From positions 124,001 through 188,000 of the forward strand of contig JAEWCL010000014.1 of the NCBI GenBank assembly GCA_023390655.1: a DNA stretch of 64,000 nucleotides, written 5' to 3'. The notes below the pieces were generated by a model. It had not been told where the DNA came from. It saw only the letters and a program-made list of their open reading frames with translations, and searched no databases. The translations under genes were made by a program, and so were the position numbers. This document shows, piece after piece, positions 57,716-64,000 of the stretch (the stretch's first letter is position 1; each line of letters starts with the position of its first letter). This DNA is from Bacillota bacterium. Its GTDB lineage: Bacteria; Bacillota; Clostridia; Christensenellales; CAG-138.

Positions 57716-58891
57716 ATGGATTTATTTGAAAAGTGCATCCGCTACGACGAACCGCAGCGCGCGATGGAAGCAGGCATCTATCCCTATTTTCACGCGCTGG
57801 AGACCGCGCAGGATACGGAGGTCGTCATTTCCGGCAAGAACATCATCATGCTCGGGTCCAACAACTATATGGGGCTCGTCAGCGATGAACGGCTCAAAAA
57901 GGCTGCGATCGCGGCGATCGAACGATTTGGAACAGGCTGCTCCGGCTCGCGGTTTTTAAACGGCACGCTGGTGCTGCATGAGGAGCTGGAGCGCGAGTTT
58001 GCGGAATTCTTTCATAAGGACGACGCACTGACCTTCTCTACCGGGTTTCAGACCAATCTTGGAGCAATTTCCGGCATCATGGGACGGCATGACTATATCA
58101 TCAACGATTCGGAAAACCATGCGAGCATTGTGGACGCAACGCGGCTGAGCTACTGCAAAAAAGACGTCAAGTATGAGCACTCCAACATGGAGGACCTCGA
58201 AGCCAAGCTCGCCCGCATTCCGGAGGAAGCAGGCAAGCTGATCGTGACGGACGGCGTGTTCTCCATGTCCGGCGAGATTGCAAACCTTCCTGAAATCGTA
58301 CGCCTGGCAAAGAAGTACGGCGCGCGCGTGATGGTGGACGATGCGCACGGCGCGGGCATGATCGGGGAAAGCGGGCGCGGAACGGCCTCCTATTTCGGCC
58401 TTGAGGCGGATGTGGATATCATTATGACCACATTCTCAAAGTCCTTTGGCTCGTTGGGCGGCGTCATCGCCGCAAGCAAAGAGGTCATCAATTACATCAA
58501 ACACCGCTCCCGTCCGTTTATTTTCAGCGCGTCCATACCGCCCGCAAATGCGGCTGCGGCGCTTGAGGCGCTGCGCATCATCAAACGGGAGCCGGCGCGC
58601 AAGGACCGGCTGCTTGAAGTTGCCAACTATATGCGTAAAAAGCTTACGGACCTCAATGTGCCCATCATGGAAGGGGAGACCGCGATCATACCGGTGTTCA
58701 CCTACCAGATGGACCGGACGTTTATTGCGGCCAAGCTCCTCTTTGAGAACGGCGTATATGTTAACCCCGTCATCCCGCCCGCAGTGTGCGAAGGGCAGTG
58801 CGTGCTGCGCACAAGTTACACCGCGACCCATACGTTTGAGCAGATGGACCGCGCGGCAGCGATTATTGCACAGGTGCTGCAGTCGGTATAA
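57716..58891 (+). CDS. Alpha-oxoamine synthase family protein (glycine C-acetyltransferase / AONS-like)
   Basis: A 391-residue PLP-dependent acyltransferase. Visible blocks are MLGSNNYMGLVSDERLKKAA, GTGCSGSRFLNGTLVLHEEL, DSENHASIVDATRLS (His135 stacks on PLP), VMVDDAHGAGMIGESGRGT and MTTFSKSFGSLGGVIAAS with Lys242 as the Schiff-base lysine. The family condenses an amino acid with an acyl-CoA with loss of CO2. Members are 2-amino-3-ketobutyrate ligase (glycine + acetyl-CoA), 8-amino-7-oxononanoate synthase (alanine + pimeloyl) and serine palmitoyltransferase-like enzymes. No threonine dehydrogenase or biotin genes are nearby, so the amino acid and acyl donor remain open. GGTGGACGAAAC precedes the ATG; the gene is monocistronic. 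Confidence 0.88.
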   Translation: MDLFEKCIRYDEPQRAMEAGIYPYFHALETAQDTEVVISGKNIIMLGSNNYMGLVSDERLKKAAIAAIERFGTGCSGSRFLNGTLVLHEELEREFAEFFHKDDALTFSTGFQTNLGAISGIMGRHDYIINDSENHASIVDATRLSYCKKDVKYEHSNMEDLEAKLARIPEEAGKLIVTDGVFSMSGEIANLPEIVRLAKKYGARVMVDDAHGAGMIGESGRGTASYFGLEADVDIIMTTFSKSFGSLGGVIAASKEVINYIKHRSRPFIFSASIPPANAAAALEALRIIKREPARKDRLLEVANYMRKKLTDLNVPIMEGETAIIPVFTYQMDRTFIAAKLLFENGVYVNPVIPPAVCEGQCVLRTSYTATHTFEQMDRAAAIIAQVLQSV

Positions 58892-58910
58892 AGAAACGAA
58901 AGATGCTCTT

Positions 58911-58940
58911 TGCCACACGGGAAGCCGTGTGGCATTTTTT
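58911..58940 (+). terminator. Terminator of the alpha-oxoamine synthase gene
   Basis: TGCCACACGG (58911-58920) pairs perfectly with CCGTGTGGCA (58925-58934), followed by TTTTTT. Confidence 0.92.
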
Positions 58941-59104
58941 ATATCCTATAAAAGCATATATTCATTTAGTAACAGCACTCCTAAATATGTGGTGTAAAAG
59001 CAACCAAAAAAGATTGAGGCGAGAAACATTTCCCTCGTTTAAAAGCACTTCATCACGGGGGCGCATATACATGTAACATATCTGGAGGAAAGAGGTTTAT
59101 CCCA

Positions 59105-59737
59105 ATGTATCGCTATAACAGACCATGTTCGAATTGTATGAATCGTATGAATCGTGCCACCGGCAATCCTGCGAACTTTTATGAAGAGCTTACCGATTTT
59201 GCGTCCCGGAATCAGCCTGCCGGCTATCCTGCGGCAGAAAATGCGGGGCTGGGCGAAAACCCCGCTGTTTCAGAGGAAACTGCGGGGACGAAGGAAAACG
59301 GCGTTGTGTTCAAGCATGATAAAGATGGGCTTTCCATTCATATCACAATTTACAACACAAACAACAATGCCAACGAGGGGAGCGAAGCCGGACTCAAGCA
59401 AAAGGCGGAAACCGGCGGGCAGATCAGCGGCAAAGGCGGAAAAAATGCCAATCAGGGCGGACAGATTTCCGGAAAGTGCGGACAGAACGCAAACCAGGAC
59501 GGTGAGGTCAGCGCAAAAGGCAACTGTGCAGAAGGGTGCGGCAAGGATGACCATAAAGAAGACTGCGGTTGTGAACAGGAAGAGCACTGCTGCTGCGAAG
59601 CTCCTTGCTACTGTGAACAGGAGAGCCACTGCTGCTGTGAAGAACCTTGTCACTGCGAAGACTCCTGTGGTTGCGGCCATGACGAATACGGCTGCTATGC
59701 GCAAGGGTATAGCGGCTATCAAACAGCTTCTGTTTAA
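59105..59737 (+). CDS. Cysteine-rich repeat protein of unknown function
   Basis: A 210-residue protein that I do not recognise. It has no signal peptide. An N-terminal MYRYNRPCSNCMNRMNR segment resembles small spore-coat-like or exported structural proteins. A short ordered part follows (VVFKHDKDGLSIHITIYNT). Residues about 104-140 hold two and a half copies of a 14-residue unit (GGQISGKGGKNANQ, GGQISGKCGQNANQ, DGEVSAKG). The C-terminal 57 residues after position 140 contain 17 cysteines, including two near-identical units EQEEHCCCEAPCYC and EQESHCCCEEPCHC. This suggests heavy metal binding or extensive cross-linking. A good GGAGGAAAGAGG site lies upstream and a terminator follows. Coat/exosporium protein or metal-sequestering protein are the leading guesses. 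Confidence 0.75.
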   Translation: MYRYNRPCSNCMNRMNRATGNPANFYEELTDFASRNQPAGYPAAENAGLGENPAVSEETAGTKENGVVFKHDKDGLSIHITIYNTNNNANEGSEAGLKQKAETGGQISGKGGKNANQGGQISGKCGQNANQDGEVSAKGNCAEGCGKDDHKEDCGCEQEEHCCCEAPCYCEQESHCCCEEPCHCEDSCGCGHDEYGCYAQGYSGYQTASV

Positions 59738-59864
59738 AACAAAGCAGGCCGGAGAACCTTCTTATATAGATATAATATAAAGCGGTTCATTTCCGGCAAA
59801 AAACGCTCATTTTTTGTGGAGGCGTCCGGCCAATCGGCCCCTGACCTGCGGGTCGTCGCATCGG

Positions 59865-59895
59865 TTCCCCGCCGTTTCCCGGCGGGGAATTTCTT
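59865..59895 (+). terminator. Terminator downstream of the cysteine-rich protein gene
   Basis: A 10-base-pair stem (59865-59874 with 59880-59889; TTCCCCGCCG/CGGCGGGGAA) followed by TTTCTTATATTT. It stands 128 bases after the stop codon. Confidence 0.75.
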
Positions 59896-60117
59896 ATATT
59901 TCAGAAGAGCGCTGTATACCTATATTTATTTTAAGTAAAAAAATGGGGTGGCATCAAAGTATCTGGTACTATTCGTGAAAGATGCACTGCATCTATATGA
60001 TATTGATTTTGCTTATACAATATGCTCGGCTTTTCCAGTAATCAATTTCATAAATTGCAGGTTAGTATGCCGAATTTGCACAAAATGATTGCTTTTATGT
60101 CTTTTTATAAACGAATC

Positions 60118-60146
60118 TTGACATTCTGAGTATAATTTTTGATAAT
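60118..60146 (+). promoter_or_regulatory. Promoter of hppA
   Basis: A perfect TTGACA (60118-60123), a 17-base spacer and GATAAT (60141-60146). Confidence 0.75.
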
Positions 60147-60204
60147 AGAAGTGCCTTTCTTTTGGCATTTTACATACAAATCTAACAGCACAAAGGAGAA
60201 TTCG

Positions 60205-62370
60205 ATGAACGTAGTACTGGGACTATTGTTGCTGGCCGCGTTGGGCGCGCTTGGGTATGCCGCTTTCAACTTTTTCTATGTGAAGAAGCTGAAAGAGGGC
60301 AGCGCAAAAATGCAGGAGATTGCGGCAGCGATACGCCTTGGCGCAAACACCTTCATTCGGTATGAATACAAGGTTATCGCGATTGTTGCAGCCGCAATTG
60401 CCGTGCTGCTGAGCATTTTGATTTCCTGGCAGACGGCGGTGGCGTTTGCCATAGGTGCGGTGATGAGCGCTTCTGCGGGCTGGGTTGGGATGAAGGTCGC
60501 AACCTATGCGAACGTGCGCGTTACCAATGCGGCGATTGAAACAAAGAAGCTTGGCAGCACCCTGCAGGTAGCGTTCCGCGGCGGCAGCGTTATGGGCCTT
60601 TGCGTGGGCGGCTTTGCGCTGCTTGGTATTTTCCTGGTCTACCTGATCTTTGGACATGCGTTAGGACAGATCGCACAGCTGGCTGTAGGAGAACTGAATA
60701 CAAACTGGCTTGGGCTGCATGCGCCCTATACCATGACGCTTTCAGGCTATGCGCTTGGCTGCTCCATGATCGCAATTTTTGCGCGTATCGGCGGCGGCAT
60801 TTATACCAAGGCAGCCGACATGGGCGCCGACCTTGTCGGAAAGACCGAAGCCCATATCCCCGAAGATGACCCGCGCAATCCGGCTACCATTGCCGACAAC
60901 GTGGGCGACAATGTTGGCGACGTGGCGGGCCTTGGAAGCGATTTGCTGGAAAGCTATGTAGGGTCTATTTTGTCTGCGGCCATCCTGGCGGCGGAGCTGT
61001 TCCGCAGCCATGCAACGCCGGTTACGGAAACGCTGCTTGGCACCATGCTGACCTTCCCGCTCGCGTTTGCGGCCTGCGGGCTGATTGCCTGCGTCATCGG
61101 AGTCTGGTCGGTGCTGCATAAAAAGACGCTTTCTGAAAATCCACAAATGGAGCTTAACAGGGCTACCTGGATTTCCGCAGGCGTTACCATAGTGCTCGGC
61201 GGACTTGTTACCTTTCTGATGTATGGCGGACATACCGCTGAGGAGCTTGCGGGCGCAGGGTTCCAGCTTGGCGTGATTTCGCCCTGGCTGTGCGCGACGG
61301 TCGGCGTGGTTGCAGGTATTGCGATCGGCATGTTTGCAGAATACTATACCAGTGACAAGTACAAGCCCACAAAAGAAATTGCAACCGCGTCACAGGAAGG
61401 CGCGGCGCTTACGATCACGCAGGGACTTGCGCTGGGCATGACGTCCACGATGGCGCCTGTTGTTGTGCTTGCGGCCTCTATTTTCGGCGCATACCTCATC
61501 GGCGGGATGTACGGCATCGCAATTGGCGCTTTGGGAATGCTGTCCTTTGTGGCAACAACCGTCTCTGTGGATACCTATGGACCGATTTCTGATAATGCGG
61601 GCGGCATTGCGGAGATGACGGGTCAGGACGCATCCGTCCGCGCAATCACCGACCGTCTGGACTCGGTCGGCAATACGACCGCGGCAATTGGAAAAGGCTT
61701 TGCGATTGGCTCCGCCGCGCTTGCGGCCACTTCCATGATGGTGTCATACCTGTTCTCCTACACGGAGGCTTCCTCAAGCATCCTTTTGAATCTGGTGGAT
61801 CCCCTGACGCTGGCCGGCGCTCTGGTCGGAACGGCGCTGCCGTATCTGTTCTCCGGCATGCTGATCGAAGCTGTGGCGCGCGCCGCAAGGCATATGGTGC
61901 AGGAAGTGCGCCGTCAGTTCCGTGAAATCACGGGCCTTCTGGAAGGCACCGCGCCGCCGGACTACAAGACGTGCATCCAGATTTCTTCGCAGGGCTCCCT
62001 GCGCGAAATGCGCAAGCCCTCCATTATCTCCATACTCTTCCCCGTGGTTTGCGGCTTTATCTTTGGGCCGGAATTTGTAGGCGGCATTCTCATCGGCGCA
62101 ACGCTGTCCGCGATCATGCTGGCGATTTTCACCGGAAACGCGGGCGGGGCGTGGGACAATGCCAAGAAGTTCATCGAAGGCGGCGGCATCCAGGGAGCAG
62201 GCAAGGGCTCCGCGTCGCATGATGCGGCCGTCGTAGGCGATACCGTGGGCGATCCTCTCAAAGATACGGTTGGCCCCTCTCTTGATATTCTGATTAAAAT
62301 CATGGCGACGATTTCGCTTGTTACGGCAACCGTATTCTCAAAGTTCAATTTGCTTTCCCTGTTTAAATAA
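60205..62370 (+). CDS. hppA: K+-dependent membrane-bound pyrophosphatase (Na+/H+ pump)
   Basis: A 721-residue membrane pyrophosphatase with about 16 transmembrane helices. The substrate site is clear: GGGIYTKAADMGADLVGKTE (DxxxxKxE) followed by DDPRNPATIADNVGDNVGDV, and near the end a mirrored region with HDAAVVGDTVGDPLKDTVGP. The segment VGNTTAAIGKGFAIGSAALA has alanine where K+-independent pumps have lysine, so this is the K+-dependent type. It hydrolyses PPi to drive Na+ and/or H+ across the membrane, saving energy in anaerobes. ATG 60205 is preceded by AAAGGAG; an upstream in-frame ATG at 60139 has none. Monocistronic with own promoter and terminator. Ion specificity was not resolved. Confidence 0.95.
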   Translation: MNVVLGLLLLAALGALGYAAFNFFYVKKLKEGSAKMQEIAAAIRLGANTFIRYEYKVIAIVAAAIAVLLSILISWQTAVAFAIGAVMSASAGWVGMKVATYANVRVTNAAIETKKLGSTLQVAFRGGSVMGLCVGGFALLGIFLVYLIFGHALGQIAQLAVGELNTNWLGLHAPYTMTLSGYALGCSMIAIFARIGGGIYTKAADMGADLVGKTEAHIPEDDPRNPATIADNVGDNVGDVAGLGSDLLESYVGSILSAAILAAELFRSHATPVTETLLGTMLTFPLAFAACGLIACVIGVWSVLHKKTLSENPQMELNRATWISAGVTIVLGGLVTFLMYGGHTAEELAGAGFQLGVISPWLCATVGVVAGIAIGMFAEYYTSDKYKPTKEIATASQEGAALTITQGLALGMTSTMAPVVVLAASIFGAYLIGGMYGIAIGALGMLSFVATTVSVDTYGPISDNAGGIAEMTGQDASVRAITDRLDSVGNTTAAIGKGFAIGSAALAATSMMVSYLFSYTEASSSILLNLVDPLTLAGALVGTALPYLFSGMLIEAVARAARHMVQEVRRQFREITGLLEGTAPPDYKTCIQISSQGSLREMRKPSIISILFPVVCGFIFGPEFVGGILIGATLSAIMLAIFTGNAGGAWDNAKKFIEGGGIQGAGKGSASHDAAVVGDTVGDPLKDTVGPSLDILIKIMATISLVTATVFSKFNLLSLFK

Positions 62371-62400
62371 GAATAAACAGCGGCAAGAGAATAAGTGCAG

Positions 62401-62434
62401 GCGCCCCGGCTCCATATGGAGCCGGAGCGCTTTG
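62401..62434 (+). terminator. Terminator of hppA
   Basis: CCGGCTCCAT (62406-62415) pairs with ATGGAGCCGG (62416-62425), with GCGC on both outer sides, followed by TTTGACTGTT. Confidence 0.7.
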
Positions 62435-62848
62435 ACTGTTGCGAAAGTGGTAGTGGGGCCGCTATACCGTGCCAGCGGTCGTTCCAATCGTGGTGCCGCC
62501 CAGGCAAATAGATAGAGCGGCATGCTATCCTTGCTTTTCTGCGCATTGTATGTTTTTCTAGTCTTAGCGCGCCATACCGAATGCCTGATGCAAGGCACAC
62601 TCTGTTTGAAGGCCTTTAAAAGGTTGAAGCTGTTTGGGTACATCCACTCCGGATAGTATTTCAAAGAACAGCAAGGTGTGGCCGGACAGGCCGTGTTTCC
62701 GCCCATACGTTGGCAGAGGGCGGCCCGGCGCTGTACGGGGTCTATTGCGCTTTCCGATGACAATGGCGATCGCGATGCGGCCGTACCTGATTCGGCGGGC
62801 AGATGCGTTGTAAAGATAAAACACAAATCGAAGAATCGGGGGAGCCCT
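62435..62848. other. Intergenic region before the Na/phosphate cotransporter gene
   Basis: 414 bases with several GC-rich inverted segments (for example GGCCGCTATACC..GGTC near 62457-62480 and around 62685-62740) but no gene, known riboswitch or clear promoter. Open frames here on the minus strand have no ribosome site and no recognised product. Confidence 0.45.
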
Positions 62849-64000
62849 ATGAATATAACAGAAATTTTCATGCTGTGCGGCGGCTTGGCGCTGTTTCTGT
62901 ATGGGATGTCGCTCATGAGCGACGGATTTGAGAAAACGGCGGGAGACCGGCTGCGCGGCTGGCTGGAAAGCCTTACGAGCAACCGGTTGCGGGGGGTGCT
63001 TGTAGGGGCGGGCGTAACCGCTGTTATACAGAGCTCCAGCGCAACCACGGTGATGGTGGTTGGCTTTGTAAACGCAAGCCTTATGACGCTTAAGCAGGCG
63101 ATTGGCGTTATTATGGGCGCCAACATCGGTACTACGGTTACCGGCCTGATTATCGCCGTAAAGCTAACAGCGATAGCGCCGGTTGTTTTGCTTGCCGGCG
63201 TGATCATGATCCTGCTGGTGAAAAAGCGTTCGGTACAGAATATCGGCTATGTTGCGGCGGGGTTCGGCATGCTTTTTCTCGGCATGACCCTGATGGCGAA
63301 TTCCCTAGAATCCCTTAAGGAGATGACGTGGTTCCTTAATCTGATCACCAGGATGAGCAATCCGCTGCTGGGCGTATTGGTCGGCGCGGCTCTTACGGCT
63401 GTAATCCAAAGCTCCAGCGCGTTTACGGGCATATTGATCGCGCTGGCATTTCAGGGGCTCATTACGATGGATGCGGCATTCCCGCTTGTGCTTGGTTCCA
63501 ATATCGGCACATGTATCACAGCGGCCCTTGCAAGCATTGGCACAAGCACCAATGCTAAGCGTGCGGCTTTCATGCATTTTGCCTTCAACCTCGGGGGGAC
63601 CATACTCTTCCTGCTGCTCTCCATCGTCATTAACTGGCCGGATGCCATGCGCGCGATTGCGGGGCCCGAAACGCAATGGCAGCTTTCCTTCTTTCATGTG
63701 CTGTTCAATGTGACAAGCACGATACTGGTTCTTCCTTTTTCCGACAAGATTGTATGGATCGCCGAAAAGCTGATTCCCATGCACGAGGACGAAGCGATGA
63801 AAGAGCGCAAGCTGAAGTTCGTTGACGAGCGCACGTTTATGACCCCCGCGCTGATCGTTCCCCAGTTGACGAAGGAGCTTCAGCGCATGATGGAACTTGT
63901 GCTCAAGAACCTGACCTGCGCCACGGATGCCTTTGTCAATATGGACGATTCTGAAGGCAATGCGCTCAGGGAGCGTGAAGGGATTATCAACTTTCTAACC
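62849..64000 (+). CDS. Na/phosphate cotransporter family protein (3' end missing)
   Basis: The visible 384 residues match the NptA/PNaS family. The two characteristic repeats are present: GVTAVIQSSSATTVMVVGFV with MGANIGTTVTGLI, and ALTAVIQSSSAFTGILIAL with LGSNIGTCITAAL. The QSSSAT/QSSSAF motifs bind sodium and phosphate. After about residue 290 a helical, PhoU-like cytoplasmic domain begins (IVPQLTKELQRMMELVLKNL), and the window ends within it. GGGGGAGCCCT precedes the ATG. It would import phosphate with sodium. Its neighbour, the membrane pyrophosphatase, releases phosphate and can pump sodium, so both may take part in phosphate/sodium balance, though they are separate transcripts. Confidence 0.93.
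   Translation, partial: MNITEIFMLCGGLALFLYGMSLMSDGFEKTAGDRLRGWLESLTSNRLRGVLVGAGVTAVIQSSSATTVMVVGFVNASLMTLKQAIGVIMGANIGTTVTGLIIAVKLTAIAPVVLLAGVIMILLVKKRSVQNIGYVAAGFGMLFLGMTLMANSLESLKEMTWFLNLITRMSNPLLGVLVGAALTAVIQSSSAFTGILIALAFQGLITMDAAFPLVLGSNIGTCITAALASIGTSTNAKRAAFMHFAFNLGGTILFLLLSIVINWPDAMRAIAGPETQWQLSFFHVLFNVTSTILVLPFSDKIVWIAEKLIPMHEDEAMKERKLKFVDERTFMTPALIVPQLTKELQRMMELVLKNLTCATDAFVNMDDSEGNALREREGIINFLT

Larger units (their letters stand above)
59738..60204. other. Intergenic region between the cysteine-rich gene and hppA
   Basis: 467 bases without a gene. The left part has several GC-rich hairpins ending in a terminator (59865-59889), and the right part is AT-rich and carries the hppA promoter (60118-60146). 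No known RNA family was recognised. Confidence 0.55.

Noticed and set aside
59821..59890. Riboswitch controlling hppA
   Set aside because: The hairpins end in a terminator more than 200 bases before the hppA promoter at 60118-60146, so they belong to the upstream gene.
62338..63207. A 289-residue minus-strand open frame opposite the Na/phosphate cotransporter
   Set aside because: The plus strand has the QSSSA repeats of the cotransporter; the minus frame is a shadow.

Overview
This 64 kb window comes from a low-to-mid GC anaerobic Firmicute of the class Clostridia. The main clues are a Gram-positive style of lipoproteins without outer-membrane genes, strong GGAGG ribosome sites, the B. subtilis-type gene order lysine/ornithine decarboxylase-like / holB / ricT, a Fur-family zinc operon, a sigma-D type motility promoter, a clostridial 2[4Fe-4S] ferredoxin, a K+-dependent membrane pyrophosphatase and a selenium-dependent molybdenum hydroxylase locus. 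Both ends cut through a gene. No prophage, insertion sequence or CRISPR array is visible.

Layout. 1-7.8 kb: a very large secreted lamin-tail/PHP-domain protein (3' end missing), a YibE/F membrane protein, a glycosyltransferase-methyltransferase fusion and a formate/nitrite channel. 8.1-16.2 kb: a sugar regulon (LacI regulator, D-lyxose isomerase, ribose-type ABC transporter, FGGY kinase, class II aldolase) with matching operator-like repeats before the regulator and before the isomerase. 16.6-22.5 kb: a Dabb protein, tRNA-Asn, the decarboxylase-HAD-holB-ricT housekeeping cluster and a ferredoxin. 22.6-31.3 kb: a C45 acyltransferase, motAB, a znuACB-zur operon with a promoter/operator that can be read directly, a mismatch glycosylase and small proteins. 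31.5-36.2 kb: a BMP-type purine/nucleoside ABC importer.

36.8-50.3 kb is the most distinctive block. It matches the selenium-dependent molybdenum hydroxylase (SDMH) system: a fused selenium-dependent xanthine dehydrogenase, a three-subunit molybdenum hydroxylase, a MocA-type cytidylyltransferase, a ModE-like regulator, YqeC, the EF2563-type protein (YqeB), SelD and an EF2568-type cysteine desulfurase. No selA, selB, selC or Sec-codon gene is seen, so SelD here most likely supplies selenium for the labile cofactor of the hydroxylases rather than for selenocysteine or selenouridine. The neighbouring BMP importer suggests that purines enter and are oxidised by this system. Inside the block is an AT-rich patch with a frameshifted lipoprotein gene.

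50.3-64 kb: an unknown membrane protein, a GltS-like symporter, two consecutive GGDEF/HD-GYP signalling proteins, an alpha-oxoamine synthase, an unknown cysteine-rich repeat protein, the pyrophosphate-energised pump HppA and the start of a Na/phosphate cotransporter. Several intergenic hairpins, promoters and operators are listed with positions. All functional calls rest on motif reading and remembered family features, not on database searches.
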